Positions 31,650 through 42,116 of a DNA stretch of 64,000 nt are shown piece after piece. The notes below the pieces were generated by a model. It was not told the origin of the DNA. It searched no databases and saw nothing but the letters and a program-made list of their open reading frames with translations. Position numbers and translations under genes: made by a program. The stretch comes from Mycolicibacillus parakoreensis (GTDB taxonomy: Bacteria > Actinomycetota > Actinomycetes > Mycobacteriales > Mycobacteriaceae), in assembly GCF_022370835.2 (NCBI RefSeq), contig NZ_CP092365.1, positions 3,596,001-3,660,000 of the forward strand, written 5' to 3'. How positions within the stretch are numbered: position 1 is the first letter of the stretch; each line of letters opens with the position of its first letter.

Positions 31650-33064
31650 CGATCGAGGATCCAGGTGAACAGCCCGACCAGGTACGCCATCACCGGGATC
31701 AGCGAAGCGTCCAAACCCGAGGCCAAAAATCCGAGCAGCCGGCGCATCGGCAGCGAGTAGCTCTCCGGGGCGGCGACCACCGGGTTCAATGCCACCACCA
31801 CCCAGGCCAGCGCCACGGCGGCCATCGTCACCAGCACCCAGCCGGCCGAGGCGTAGTGGCCGGTCGCGGCGTAGACGACCAGCAGGGTCACCGACAGCAG
31901 CAAGGGCTGGGCCAACAGCCACGCCTTGCACGGCGCCGAATCCCACACCCGGGCCCGCAGCACCGTGGCCAGCGCCGTGGCGGCCACCAGGTACCAGCCC
32001 CAGCCCGGCACGGTGTCCGGGCGGACCGCGATCGCCACCGAACCGACCACGCTGAGCAGGACCGCGGCGGCGACGAAACCGCTCTGGTGGGAGTCGCTGG
32101 CCCGGACCCGCCGTGGCAGGTCACGCAGCAGGCGCTGCGACGGCGGCGCCGGCGTCGGGTCGCCGGGGGCGGGGATCACCGGCAGCGGGAAGCGGGCGCA
32201 CATGGTGGAGAGCTGCGGGGCCATCACGGTCACCAGCAGTGCCGCCACGATCAGCCCGCATCCCAGGCTGGAGATCGGCAGATCCCAGATGGATTTCGCG
32301 CCGGCGGCCAGCAGCAGCGCCAGCGCCGTGACGGTGGCGGTGGTGAAGAACGCCACCGCCCGCTCCTGGTCGCGACGCGGGACGATCAGGCTGACCAACG
32401 ACCACGCCGCCACGCCGGCGGAAGCGAACATGATGTGGGCGGGCCCGAACTCCCCGGGTACGGCCAAAAAGCACGCCGCCGCGATCGGCGCCAGCGCGGT
32501 GATCGCCAGCGCCACCGCAACCCGGCCGGAGCGTGCGCGGCTCACCAGCGAGGCGACCGCGGTCAACCCGGCGATGGCCGTGGCGGCGAACAGCCCGGCC
32601 AGATCCCCGGAGACGGCCTGGTAGGCCGTCGCGAGGCCGGTGGCGGTCAGGATCACCAGGATCAGCGTGGCCAACGCGCCCCGCTGAATGTGTTTGGTGC
32701 CCCACGGTTTGGTTCGTGACGCCGAGAAGATGACCGCCGCATCGGCGATGTCCTCCACGATGCCCGGAGACGCCGGGCCGGCCGGCACCGGCTGCAGCGC
32801 CAGCAGGTCACCGTCGACGACCCCGACGGTGTCCAGGGTGGCGTCGAGGCTGAACGGCGCGCCGCCGATGGGGGCCAGGCTCAGCGGAACCGTCGCGTGA
32901 TCGTCGTCGTCGGTGGCCGGGGCGACCAGTTGCTGTACGGCGGGCAGGATCTCGCGCAGCGGCAGTTCCGCGGGCAGGGCGACTTCGGTCAGCCGGCTTT
33001 CGGCAAGCACGGCGACCCGGACGATCGGCATCACGACGTCGGGCAGCACCGAGGTCTCGGACAT
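31646..33064 (-). CDS. eccD3: ESX-3 integral membrane channel subunit EccD3
   Basis: A 472-residue protein with an N-terminal ubiquitin-like domain (RVAVLAESRLTEVALPAELP, about 10-95) and about 11 membrane helices, the accepted architecture of EccD, which dimerises to form the main body of the type VII secretion pore. It overlaps the mycP3 start by ATGA and is 40 bp from espG3. No unusual residues noted. Confidence 0.95.
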   Translation of the reverse strand: MSETSVLPDVVMPIVRVAVLAESRLTEVALPAELPLREILPAVQQLVAPATDDDDHATVPLSLAPIGGAPFSLDATLDTVGVVDGDLLALQPVPAGPASPGIVEDIADAAVIFSASRTKPWGTKHIQRGALATLILVILTATGLATAYQAVSGDLAGLFAATAIAGLTAVASLVSRARSGRVAVALAITALAPIAAACFLAVPGEFGPAHIMFASAGVAAWSLVSLIVPRRDQERAVAFFTTATVTALALLLAAGAKSIWDLPISSLGCGLIVAALLVTVMAPQLSTMCARFPLPVIPAPGDPTPAPPSQRLLRDLPRRVRASDSHQSGFVAAAVLLSVVGSVAIAVRPDTVPGWGWYLVAATALATVLRARVWDSAPCKAWLLAQPLLLSVTLLVVYAATGHYASAGWVLVTMAAVALAWVVVALNPVVAAPESYSLPMRRLLGFLASGLDASLIPVMAYLVGLFTWILDR

Positions 33065-33104
33065 GGGTTATCTCTTCTCTGTTTAACCGGTTGCTGGTGG
33101 GGGC

Positions 33105-33959
33105 TCAGATGTGTTGTGCGGTGAAATCCCGCAACAGACGCGCGTCGGGGAACCATCGCCCGTCGGGCAGTAATTCGGTGAGGTGGTCGACCGCGGTGGC
33201 GATCGCCAGGGGGGTGCCGGGGGTGAACGTCGAGACCCATTCGTCGTCGAAGGCGCGCGACGGGCTGACCAGGACCCGGCCGGCCTCGGTGTCGACGACG
33301 CTCATCCCGACCTCGGTGGTGGCGTGTCGGCCGTTGCTGCGCTGACCGGCGACGATCTCGACGTAGCTGCGGGGGCCGGTGAACACCGACTCCACGACCG
33401 AGCGAGCCGAACGCGGAATCCCGAGGTATTCGAGCACCTCGGTCAGCGGGGCGCCGCCGCGCAGACGCTCGTCGGCGCGGGCGCCCACCCGGGCGGGCAG
33501 CCGGAACTCCTCGAAATGAGCGGGGGCACGGCCGCTGAGCCCGGCCGTCAGCACCGGACCCAGCTCCCTCGGGTCGTTGATGTCCATCGCGGTGAAGGTG
33601 ACCAGTTGGGCGTTACGCAACGCGACCACGGTCTGCTGCCCACGGCGCGCCACGATGCCGCGCAGCAGATCGTCGGGGGACGAACTCGGCCCGATGAACC
33701 GCAGATCCAGCCACCGTTCCGGGAAGCACACCACCCGGATCCATTCGGCCACAGCGGGGTTGATGTCACCTTGCGGTGACATCAACCCCATCTCGGCCAA
33801 TTCGGCAGCCTGACCGTCGAGGAATGCGGCACGCTCGCCGGCATCCCGATACGGCGTGGTAATCGCCAGAACCCAGGGGAACGATCCCGCTCCACCGGTT
33901 TCGGCGATGTACCACGCCTGCTCGACGGTGAGTTCAACCGCGTTGGGTCGCAAGGACAT
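33105..33959 (-). CDS. espG3: ESX-3 chaperone EspG3
   Basis: A 284-residue cytosolic chaperone of the EspG family ([40 protein letters not shown]). It binds the tip of PE-PPE heterodimers and delivers them to the ESX-3 channel. Its start codon directly abuts the esxH stop. Family length (about 295 residues) matches. Confidence 0.93.
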   Translation of the reverse strand: MSLRPNAVELTVEQAWYIAETGGAGSFPWVLAITTPYRDAGERAAFLDGQAAELAEMGLMSPQGDINPAVAEWIRVVCFPERWLDLRFIGPSSSPDDLLRGIVARRGQQTVVALRNAQLVTFTAMDINDPRELGPVLTAGLSGRAPAHFEEFRLPARVGARADERLRGGAPLTEVLEYLGIPRSARSVVESVFTGPRSYVEIVAGQRSNGRHATTEVGMSVVDTEAGRVLVSPSRAFDDEWVSTFTPGTPLAIATAVDHLTELLPDGRWFPDARLLRDFTAQHI

Positions 33960-34247
33960 TTAGCCCCATTTAGCGGCTTGCGCCTGGTCGCGACCGAGCA
34001 TCGCCAAGGTGTTGGTCTCGTGCGTGCCGGCCATCGCGTGGTAGGCGCGGATCAGCTCCTCCATCGCGGTGTTCCACTGCGCCTGCCAGGCCTGGTAGGT
34101 CAACCCGGTGTCACCCATCCAGGCGCCCTGCAGCGCGGCCTGCTCGGTGGCGATGTCGGCGCCGACGGCCTGCAAGGTGCCGGCGTAGCCGGTCATCTCG
34201 CCGGCGTGGGCCAGCATCGCCGGGTAGTTGTACATGATCTGCGACAT
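33960..34247 (-). CDS. esxH: ESX-3 secreted protein EsxH (TB10.4-like)
   Basis: A 95-residue WXG100 protein, [20 protein letters not shown]..., nearly identical in pattern to EsxH. The hairpin turn is AWMGDTG, and the C-terminal helix ends in DQAQAAKWG. With EsxG it forms a heterodimer secreted by ESX-3 for iron and zinc acquisition. Met rather than Gln at the middle of the WxG turn is a small difference from M. tuberculosis. Confidence 0.97.
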   Translation of the reverse strand: MSQIMYNYPAMLAHAGEMTGYAGTLQAVGADIATEQAALQGAWMGDTGLTYQAWQAQWNTAMEELIRAYHAMAGTHETNTLAMLGRDQAQAAKWG

Positions 34248-34280
34248 GGTGATTCCTTTCGAGAAGATCGGTGAGTCGGG

Positions 34281-34580
34281 TTAGACCGCGCCGCCGCCGT
34301 AGGCGCTGGCGGCCGCGGCGTCGGTGGCCACGTAGGTGCTGCCGGCCTCGCCGAGGTTGACCTGCGCGAGATCGAGCAGCATGTTCACCTTGCTCGCGAC
34401 CTCGGTGAAGCGCATGTGCGCGGCCTGGAAGGCCGCCGAGGCCTCACCCTGGTGGAACGCCTGCGACGACAGCGCCGCCTGCTCGGCCTGCGCGATGGTG
34501 CTGCGCATCAGGGCGGTCTTGGCGCCGAACGCCGACTCCGCGGCGACCAACTGGGGGATGTGTGCGTCGAGAAGACTCAT
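34281..34580 (-). CDS. esxG: ESX-3 secreted protein EsxG
   Basis: A 99-residue WXG100-fold protein, MSLLDAHIPQLVAAESAFGA..., with the EsxG-specific turn FHQGEASAAF in place of WxG and a YVATD secretion signal (YxxxD) near the C-terminus. It partners EsxH. The ribosome-binding site GAAAGGAAATCCC precedes the start. Confidence 0.96.
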   Translation of the reverse strand: MSLLDAHIPQLVAAESAFGAKTALMRSTIAQAEQAALSSQAFHQGEASAAFQAAHMRFTEVASKVNMLLDLAQVNLGEAGSTYVATDAAAASAYGGGAV

Positions 34581-34638
34581 GGGATTTCCTTTCTCACTTC
34601 CGGTGATGGGGTGTGGTGGGTGTGTTGCGGAGGTCTGT

Positions 34639-36189
34639 TCAGTTGTCGCCGCCCCCTTCCGCGCTCTCGTCGGGCGGAGGCTCCCAGGTGCCCGGCATCA
34701 TCGGCACCGTCGGGCTTTTGCCGACCTCGTCGGCGGTCAGCGTGGCCAGCCCGGTCGCACCGGCCGCGGATTTGGCCGCGGTCCCGGTGAACCCGAGCCG
34801 TCCTGCGCTGCGTTCGGACGCGGTCGACGCCGGGTCGGACCCGCCGGCGTCCGGTGCGCCGCTGTTCATGTCCATGAACTCGTCGCCGAAGTCCTTCATC
34901 TTCTTGCGTTGCCGGCGCCGGGCGCGCGCCTGCTCACGGGTCATCGCCCGCACCCCGGCCGCCGCGGCCGGCACCCGGGCAGCCGGCGCCGGGGCGCCCT
35001 TGCGGTCGATGAGGTTCGGTCCGACCGCCGGACCCCATCCTTCGGTGCGCACCACGTAGCCGACGGCTTCGGCCCCGGTGACCGGCACCGCGGGCGACGC
35101 CGGGGCTGCCGGAGCCGGTGTCGCCGGGGCGCCCGGTGCCGCGGCGCCCGGAGCCGGGGTGACCGGCGCCGACAGCGGCGGGGCGTCCTGACGGGCCGTC
35201 GCCTGCTCGCCGGGGCCGGGCTGATCGGCCGGGGCCTGCTCTCCGGGCATCCCGTCGACACCGACCTGCTGCAGCTGCGAACCGACGCCCAGGGCGAGCC
35301 CCAGCACCAGCGGCAGCAGGAAAGGGGAGCTGAGGATCATCGCCCAGGTCGGCCAGCCCACCAGGTTGAAGAACACCTGGTAGACGACCAGGAACAGCAG
35401 CGCCGGGTTCGCGAACGGGTTGGCCAGGAACGCCCACAGCGCGCCGGGTTCGGTGAACAGGTTGATGATCGGCTCGTACATGCCCCTGAGGAGATCCATA
35501 TAGCCGCCGATCGGGTCTTGGAAGAGCCGCATCAACGACTGGAGCAGATCAGTGATGACGTTCGACGAGTCCAGCGCCGATCCGGACTGCGCCGCCTGCG
35601 GCTGTGCCTGGGCGGACATGGGGTTCGCCGACGCGTCGGCGGCCTCGGCGCCGGGCAGCATCACCGGCGGTGCCGGCGCGGTGCGTGACGTGGAGGCCAC
35701 CGCCATGGTCGAGGTCGTCTGGTAGGTCGTCATCGTCATGGCGGCCTGGATCCACATCCGCACGTAGTCGGCCTCGTTGAGCGCGATCGGGATCGTGTTG
35801 ATACCGAAGAAGTTCGTCGCCACCAAGACCCCGTGGATGGCGTGGTTGGCGGCCAGCTCGCCCAGCGTCGGCATGGTCGCCAGCGCCGCCACGTAGCTGC
35901 CCGCCGCCACCTCGTGCTGGGCCGCCTGCACCCCGGCATTCGCGCCGGCCTGGGCCAGCCACGCCAGATAGGGCAGGTGGGCGGCCAGGTAACGCTCGGC
36001 GCTGGGGCCCTGCCAGGCGCCGGATTGGACCGCCCCCAGCACGGTGGTGAGCTCAGCCGCCGCCGAACTGTATTCGGCACCCAGTTGGGTCCATGCGGTC
36101 GCCGCGGCCTGCAGTGGTCCCGGTCCGGGACCACTGCTGAGCATCGCCGAATGCACCTCCGGCGGCGACGCGAACCAGACGGGAGACAT
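34639..36189 (-). CDS. ppe4: ESX-3 substrate PPE4
   Basis: A 516-residue PPE protein, [20 protein letters not shown]..., with PPE motif at 9-11, SGAWQGPSAERY turn and the N-terminal roughly 180-residue helical domain. The C-terminal part holds membrane-like helices (VFFNLVGWPTWAMILSSPFL) and an Ala/Pro-rich tail ending in EPPPDESAEGGGDN. It pairs with PE5 and is part of the iron-acquisition function of ESX-3. Genes in this position are PPE4 in M. tuberculosis. Confidence 0.93.
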   Translation of the reverse strand: MSPVWFASPPEVHSAMLSSGPGPGPLQAAATAWTQLGAEYSSAAAELTTVLGAVQSGAWQGPSAERYLAAHLPYLAWLAQAGANAGVQAAQHEVAAGSYVAALATMPTLGELAANHAIHGVLVATNFFGINTIPIALNEADYVRMWIQAAMTMTTYQTTSTMAVASTSRTAPAPPVMLPGAEAADASANPMSAQAQPQAAQSGSALDSSNVITDLLQSLMRLFQDPIGGYMDLLRGMYEPIINLFTEPGALWAFLANPFANPALLFLVVYQVFFNLVGWPTWAMILSSPFLLPLVLGLALGVGSQLQQVGVDGMPGEQAPADQPGPGEQATARQDAPPLSAPVTPAPGAAAPGAPATPAPAAPASPAVPVTGAEAVGYVVRTEGWGPAVGPNLIDRKGAPAPAARVPAAAAGVRAMTREQARARRRQRKKMKDFGDEFMDMNSGAPDAGGSDPASTASERSAGRLGFTGTAAKSAAGATGLATLTADEVGKSPTVPMMPGTWEPPPDESAEGGGDN

Positions 36190-36191
36190 GA

Positions 36192-36503
36192 CTATCCGCC
36201 GCGGGCAATCAGGTAGGTCGACGCGGCGGCGGCGTCACCGGTGGCGTAGCTGATGCCGGACTCGCCGACGCCGACGCCGGCGCGGCCGAGTTCCTCGACG
36301 CCCTGGGTCGCGACCGTGGTGTGCTCCGCTCCCTGGGCGCTGAAGCCGGCGGCGGTCTGCAGCGACACCGGGTCGGCGGCCGGGGGCACCACCGCGGTGA
36401 TCGCGGGGGCGGCCGCCGCGTGGGCGGCGGCCAGGCGGGCGGTCAGCGCTTCGACGGCGCTACTGGCGGCGGCCAGTCCTTCGGGGACAACACGGAGGTT
36501 CAT
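36192..36503 (-). CDS. pe5: ESX-3 substrate PE5
   Basis: A 103-residue PE protein, [20 protein letters not shown]..., consisting of the PE domain alone, with YxxxD signal in GISYATGD. It pairs with PPE4, whose gene follows two bases away. Spacing and order match the ESX-3 operon. Confidence 0.94.
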   Translation of the reverse strand: MNLRVVPEGLAAASSAVEALTARLAAAHAAAAPAITAVVPPAADPVSLQTAAGFSAQGAEHTTVATQGVEELGRAGVGVGESGISYATGDAAAASTYLIARGG

Positions 36504-36570
36504 CGGTTGTGCTCCTTTCGGGTTTCGGTTCGGGTTTCGGTTCTCGAAGTCGACGGTGGACTCGGCGGCG

Positions 36571-39500
36571 TCATCGGGCCAGGCTCTCGTTGACCAGCGG
36601 GTTGACCAGCTGCAGGAAGGTCGGGGTGTCGCTGTCGCTCAACAACATCGCCCGTCCCGCCGGCATCCGGGCGAACCGCTGACCGCGCACCTTGCCGGCA
36701 TCGGTCGGGTTGCCCGAGAGCATCAGCGTGTTCGCCTGCAGGTCGGTGAACCGGCGCAGCAGCGGGTTGGTCATCAGCACGTGGCCCGACCCGCTGGCGC
36801 GCGCGGTGATGATGACCCGCAGCCCCAGGTCGCCGGCCTGCGCCAGCAGACCGATCAGGCTGGTCCACGGCCGCTGGCCGGTGAACGGGCCGTTCATCGC
36901 CGGTCCGTCCGGGATCTGGTCGGCGTCATCGATGATCAGATAGTGCAGATGCCCCTGGTAACTCCAGTGGGCGAGCTCCTGCGGTGACAACCCCGCCGGC
37001 GGGCGGCGCTTCTCGATCAGCGCCGAGAGCCCCATCATCGCCGGCACCACCCGGTCGATGTTGGCGGTGTACTCGTTGTCGGGGAACAGCGGCTCGTCGA
37101 CCAGGTGCAGACGGCGATCGAGGATGGTGAACGCCACCTGATCGGCGGTGGAGTTCTCCCGCACGGTCCGGATGATGTGACGCAGCAGGGTCGTCTTGCC
37201 GGACTTGGAGTCGCCGAGCACCATCAACAGCGGGTTGTCGGCGAAGTCGAGCGCCACCGGCGCCAGGTCCTCCTCGCGTTGGCCGATGACGATCCGCTCC
37301 CCGCCCCGGTACAGCTGTCCGAGCGTGTCGGGGGCCAGGTTGGTCGGCAGCAGCCGTACCGGCGGTGCGACCATGCCCGGGTAGCGGGCGTTGATCGCCG
37401 CGACGTCGTTGAGATCCGGTGCGGCGAAAAGGAAATGCTCGGCGCCCATGGTCAGGCCGCGCCCCGGCTGGTCGGCCGGGACCGCCTCGGCCGGGCGGCG
37501 CAGCGCTCCGGGCACCCGCACGTTGCTGTCGCGGGCGTCGTGCAGCTTGAGCTCGAGGCGAAGCCCCAGGCCGTCGCGCATCGCCAACGGCACCTCCAGC
37601 CAGTTCGGCGTGGTGATCACCACGTGGATGCCGTAGGCCAGCCCGACGTTGACCAACTCGGTCACCTTGATCAGCAACGGGTTGCGGGTGTTGAACTGGT
37701 CGGTGTTGTCGCGGCTGAACGCGTACAGGTTGTCGATGACCAGAAACACCTCGCCGAACCCGTCGTCGAACCCGGCGGCGCTGCCGTTGCCGCTGGAACG
37801 GCGGAAGGCCTGGCGCTGCTGACGGGCCAGCAGGAGCTGTTCGAGTTCGCCGAAGGTGCGACGGATCTTCTCCGGCTCCAGGGCGGAGGCGACACTGCCG
37901 ACGTGGCCGAGATCCTCGAGGTTGCTCAGCTGACCGCCGCCGTAGTCCAGGCAGTAGAAGCTGACCTCGCGCGGGGTGTGCAGGGCGGCCGCCGACATGA
38001 TGAACGTCTGCAGCGCGGTCGATTTACCCGATTTGGGCCCGCCGTGGATGAGCATGTTGCCCGAGGCCGATGCCGCGTCGAACACCAGCGGGTCGCGCCG
38101 CATCTCGAACGGCTTGTCGATCTCGGCCAGCGGCCAGCGCAGCGAATGCTCGGCCACCCCGCTGCGCACCAGCAGGTCGTCGAGGGCGATCTCGTCATCG
38201 AGCGGGGGCAGCCACAGCTGCGGAGCCTGCGGACCGTACCCGGCCAGCTGGCTTCCGACCGTGGCGATCAGCTTGCGCGGCGGGCCGGCCGGCGCGTCGT
38301 GGTCGTCGTTGACCACGACCGTGCCGTGGTTGGGCTCGACCCGGGCGGCGGTGAACAGCTTCGGTTCCGGAGCCGCGTGCACCACCACGGTCCGCGCCGA
38401 GCGCGGCGGGTCGTAGATCCCGTCGACGTAGGTGCTGCGGAACTTGATCGGCGGGGCGCCGGGGGCGGGTACCAAGAACCCGACGCCCTTGTGCTCCTTG
38501 CCCGATTCGATGTGATAGGCGTCCTCGACACCGATGATCTGCCGCGACACCGAGGGGCTGGCCACCTTCAACCCGATCCGGTAGGAGGTGTTCTTGTCGA
38601 TGTCCTTGATCTTGCCGACGTCGAGTGTCTGCGACGCGAACAGGATGTGGATGCGGAACGAGCGTCCCTTGCGGGCCACGTAGTCGAAGAGCTCGGCGTA
38701 CTCGGGGTGGTCGGCGAGCATCAGGGTGAACTCGTCGGCGACGACGAACAGCGTCGGGATCGGCGGCAGGTCGTGCCCGGCGGCGATCGCCTCTTCGTAC
38801 TCGGTGACCGAGTTGAACGTGCTGCCTTGAACCTGACGTCCGGCCTCGCGCAGCATCAGCTCGCGACGGGCCACCTCCCCGCGCAGGGTGTCGGCGAACC
38901 GGTCGGCCAGGGAACGCTTTTCGGCCATGTTGGAGATCACCGCGACGACTTGCGGGAAGTTGCGGAAGATGTCGGCCCCGGCCTCGCCCTTGAAGTCGGC
39001 GTAGATCACGATGAGCCGCTCTGCGGAGTGGGTGGTCAACAGCGACAGCAGAATCGACATCAACGTCTGCGACTTGCCGGAACCGGTCATCCCGATCATC
39101 AGGCCGTGCGGCCCCATCCCGCCCTCGGCCTCGTCTTTGAGGTCGAAGTACAGCGGCTCGCCGGTCGCGGTGACCCCGATGGGGACCCGCAGCTCGTCGT
39201 CGCGGTGCCGCGGCGCCCACAACGCCGGCACGTCCAGTTGAGTGGCGTCGGGGATGTCGAGCAGCGTGGTGAACGTCGCGCCGCGGGTGGCCGCCGACTG
39301 CAGCCCGACGTGGGTGGGGTTGGAGTCCCACCGCGACAGCCGCCGGGCCAGATGCGCCGCCTCATCGACACCGAGGGTGTCGGCGGCGTCGATGTAGGTC
39401 TGCCAGCCACCGCTGGCCCACCGCTGCAGTTCGCCGTCGAGGACCCGCAGGATCGGGCGTTCCGGGTCGGGGTACTGCTCGCGGTGCGGCGGTGTGGTCG

Positions 39501-40545
39501 AGCGGTGGATGACCGTGACGCCGGCGCGCCCGCGCGCCAACGGCGATCCCTTGATGTCGTAGTCGGGGTCGTCGACGACGACCAGCAGGTGCCGCAGCGC
39601 CTCGACCGGGTCGCCGGTGAACTCGGGGCGGTCCGCCAGCGTCGGCTGCAGGTGATCGAGCAGATCCTCCACGCTGGTCGACAGGTAACGCGCCGATCCC
39701 ACGCCGTCGATGTGGCCCGGGATGTCGACGTGGGGAAGCCATTTCAGCCACGACCACGCCGGGTCCTCGACCTGCGGGCAGGCCAGCGCCACCCCGAGCA
39801 CGGTGGGGTCGTGCCAGGTGACCGCCTGGGCGATCCAGGCGCGCAGCACGGCGCGCACCTCGTCGGCGGCGTCCTCGGGCTCGGTGGCGTCGCTGAACAG
39901 CGTGATCCGCGAGACCCGTCCCAGCTCGATGCCGACCGGCGCCTCGCGCACCAGCCGCTGGGTCTCCAGCAGACCGCGCAGCGCGCTGTGGGAGACCGGC
40001 TCGAGGTCGATCTCGTCGGCGATGTCCTGCACCCGCAGGTGGGTGTCCAGCGGCACGTCGTGCAGCCCGGTGCGCAGCACCAGGAAGTCGGTGTCGCGCG
40101 GGTCGCGCTCCCACTGCCGGCGGGTACCGGCCACCGCGGCCAGGGTGTCGGGTTCGGGATGCGACCACTGCAGGCGGGTGCGCTGCTGGGCGGCCTGTCC
40201 GCGGATGTTGTCGCGGACCACCGACAGGTAGCGCAGGTAGTCGGCGCGCTCGGCGTCGACGTCGGCGGTGCGGTTCTTCTTGTCACCGCGGAAGAACCCG
40301 GTCGCGGCGAACAGCAGCACCAGCGGGAAGAACAGCACCAGCGGCGAGATCATCCGCATACCGGTCGCCACGATGGCGACCACGGCTCCGACCACGAGCA
40401 GGATGATCAACACCGGCAGCGCACGCTGCAGCATCGAGGCGGGCACCATCCGCGGCAGTTCCGGCGGCGGCTCGATACTGATGGTGCCCTGGCGGGTTGC
40501 CGGCGGTGGCACCCGTCGGCGCGCCTCAAAGATCAATCGGCTCAT
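36571..40545 (-). CDS. eccC3: ESX-3 secretion ATPase EccC3
   Basis: A 1324-residue FtsK/SpoIIIE-type motor. Two N-terminal membrane helices ([36 protein letters not shown]) are followed by three ATPase domains with Walker A motifs GMTGSGKS (~485), GGPKSGKS (~835) and GDSKSGKT (~1112). Substrate signals of EsxG/H bind the last domain. ATG 40545 is used because it gives the family N-terminus [14 protein letters not shown]; it overlaps the eccB3 stop by ATGA. Size agrees with EccC3 (about 1330). Confidence 0.96.
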   Translation of the reverse strand: MSRLIFEARRRVPPPATRQGTISIEPPPELPRMVPASMLQRALPVLIILLVVGAVVAIVATGMRMISPLVLFFPLVLLFAATGFFRGDKKNRTADVDAERADYLRYLSVVRDNIRGQAAQQRTRLQWSHPEPDTLAAVAGTRRQWERDPRDTDFLVLRTGLHDVPLDTHLRVQDIADEIDLEPVSHSALRGLLETQRLVREAPVGIELGRVSRITLFSDATEPEDAADEVRAVLRAWIAQAVTWHDPTVLGVALACPQVEDPAWSWLKWLPHVDIPGHIDGVGSARYLSTSVEDLLDHLQPTLADRPEFTGDPVEALRHLLVVVDDPDYDIKGSPLARGRAGVTVIHRSTTPPHREQYPDPERPILRVLDGELQRWASGGWQTYIDAADTLGVDEAAHLARRLSRWDSNPTHVGLQSAATRGATFTTLLDIPDATQLDVPALWAPRHRDDELRVPIGVTATGEPLYFDLKDEAEGGMGPHGLMIGMTGSGKSQTLMSILLSLLTTHSAERLIVIYADFKGEAGADIFRNFPQVVAVISNMAEKRSLADRFADTLRGEVARRELMLREAGRQVQGSTFNSVTEYEEAIAAGHDLPPIPTLFVVADEFTLMLADHPEYAELFDYVARKGRSFRIHILFASQTLDVGKIKDIDKNTSYRIGLKVASPSVSRQIIGVEDAYHIESGKEHKGVGFLVPAPGAPPIKFRSTYVDGIYDPPRSARTVVVHAAPEPKLFTAARVEPNHGTVVVNDDHDAPAGPPRKLIATVGSQLAGYGPQAPQLWLPPLDDEIALDDLLVRSGVAEHSLRWPLAEIDKPFEMRRDPLVFDAASASGNMLIHGGPKSGKSTALQTFIMSAAALHTPREVSFYCLDYGGGQLSNLEDLGHVGSVASALEPEKIRRTFGELEQLLLARQQRQAFRRSSGNGSAAGFDDGFGEVFLVIDNLYAFSRDNTDQFNTRNPLLIKVTELVNVGLAYGIHVVITTPNWLEVPLAMRDGLGLRLELKLHDARDSNVRVPGALRRPAEAVPADQPGRGLTMGAEHFLFAAPDLNDVAAINARYPGMVAPPVRLLPTNLAPDTLGQLYRGGERIVIGQREEDLAPVALDFADNPLLMVLGDSKSGKTTLLRHIIRTVRENSTADQVAFTILDRRLHLVDEPLFPDNEYTANIDRVVPAMMGLSALIEKRRPPAGLSPQELAHWSYQGHLHYLIIDDADQIPDGPAMNGPFTGQRPWTSLIGLLAQAGDLGLRVIITARASGSGHVLMTNPLLRRFTDLQANTLMLSGNPTDAGKVRGQRFARMPAGRAMLLSDSDTPTFLQLVNPLVNESLAR

Positions 40546-42116
40546 CGGGTCTCCTGGGCTGCCCGGACGGTGCGTCCGGAGGCGGGTGTGTCGGGGGCGA
40601 TGCCGTCGTGCGCGATCAGCGCGTCGGCGCGCGACAGCGCCGGACCGGGCGCGAACAGCGTCAACATCGACCACGGGATCGGTAGGGCCGGTGGTGTCAG
40701 CCCGAGGGCCTCCACGGTTTTCGAATCCCCGGTGGCTCCGGGCGCATCGTCGATGCCGTAGCGCACACCGGTGTCGGAGACCCAGTACAACGCGCCCTCG
40801 ACCGGCGAGGTCGGCTCCGAGCCCACGACCTGGGTGAAATAGCCGCTGCCCGGCGGCACCGCCACGCGCGCGGCGGTGCCCTCGGCACCGGCGCCCACCA
40901 GGTCGACGGTGTGCATGTCCGCGCCGATCGGAAGCGCCGATCCCGACAGCAGGGTCAGGGTGGAGGCGGCCGCCCCGGACTCCTTGGCCCAGTTGGCGCA
41001 GGTGACCGGATCATGGTCGGCGTCAACAAGGTTCAGCCGCTGCTCGGGGTACCGGGAGGTGTCCAGGGCGCGCGACACCGGGAGCTGGGCGATCGCGTCG
41101 GCCGACAGCCGCGGCGGTTGGTCCAGCCCGTAGGAGTCGGTGTTGCGCAGCAACGCGGCCAGCACCGGGGAGATCGGCTGCAGCCCGTCAGGAAGCACCG
41201 CGTAGTACAACGCGGAGTGGTCGGCGGCGTAGGCGACGACCACCGCGCCGACCGGGGCCGGCACCGGCAGCTCGAAGTCCGCCGGTTCGCCCGCGCCGGG
41301 GATGTCCGGCTGCGCCAGCGGCGGAGCCTCCGGGATCACGTTGAACAGCCCGGTCGCGATCGGGCGGGCGGGCGGAACATTGACACCCCAGCCCAGCGCT
41401 CCGGTCACGGCACGGTCGTTGACGTCGATCGGGCTGCGTCGGCCGTCCCACAGCAGCCAGGTGCGTGCGCCGTTGTCGACCAGCACCGCCTGCTGCTCGC
41501 CGAGCAGCCCGGCGCGCGCGCCGTCGCTCTGCGGCGCCCCGGCGATCACGGTCAGCCCGGCGTCCCGACCCGACGCCGCATCGCAGACGGTCCAGTCCGC
41601 GTCGGTGGCGTCGCTTTGCACCATCCGCTCGGGAGCGCCCGGGATACCCAGCAGGTTGCCCCGCGGAATCTCGTCGAGCTCACTGGTTTTGACGGTCTTC
41701 GGGTCTTCGTCGCGACCGACGATCAGTCGCGCCGAGGTCAGGTTCAACACCGGGTGCAGCTGCTCGCCGAGGCGCACATACAGCGCCGACGTGGTGCGGT
41801 CGGCCAGAATCGGCTCGTTGCCCGGAGCACCGCCGGGACGGATGAAGGAGAACACGAAGAACCCGCCCACGGCGGTGATCGTGATCAGCGCCCCCATCAC
41901 CACCGAGCGGGTCTGGGTGCGCAGCGGCTCCACCAGCATCCGCGCGTCGTGCAACGCCACGCCGGAGGCGATGCGCCGCATGACGAAACGCCACCCGGTG
42001 ACCTGATGTTTGGTGACGAAGCCACGCCGGTAGACCACCCGGTCGGGGTTCTCGTTCACCGGCGTGCGGGAGGCGAACCCGCGGCGGTCGTCGTCGAGCG
42101 ATTCGGAATCGGTCAT
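40542..42116 (-). CDS. eccB3: ESX-3 component EccB3
   Basis: A 524-residue protein: cytosolic N-terminus with [20 protein letters not shown], one transmembrane helix ([20 protein letters not shown], about 72-92) and a large periplasmic EccB domain. Forms the periplasmic part of the type VII channel with EccC/D. Paired ATGA overlaps with eccA3 and eccC3 show tight operon organisation. Confidence 0.95.
   Translation of the reverse strand: MTDSESLDDDRRGFASRTPVNENPDRVVYRRGFVTKHQVTGWRFVMRRIASGVALHDARMLVEPLRTQTRSVVMGALITITAVGGFFVFSFIRPGGAPGNEPILADRTTSALYVRLGEQLHPVLNLTSARLIVGRDEDPKTVKTSELDEIPRGNLLGIPGAPERMVQSDATDADWTVCDAASGRDAGLTVIAGAPQSDGARAGLLGEQQAVLVDNGARTWLLWDGRRSPIDVNDRAVTGALGWGVNVPPARPIATGLFNVIPEAPPLAQPDIPGAGEPADFELPVPAPVGAVVVAYAADHSALYYAVLPDGLQPISPVLAALLRNTDSYGLDQPPRLSADAIAQLPVSRALDTSRYPEQRLNLVDADHDPVTCANWAKESGAAASTLTLLSGSALPIGADMHTVDLVGAGAEGTAARVAVPPGSGYFTQVVGSEPTSPVEGALYWVSDTGVRYGIDDAPGATGDSKTVEALGLTPPALPIPWSMLTLFAPGPALSRADALIAHDGIAPDTPASGRTVRAAQETR

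Noticed and set aside
37105..40761. Long plus-strand frame (1218 codons) opposite eccC3
   Set aside because: Antisense shadow of a high-GC gene; Arg/Gly/His-rich translation and no domains.
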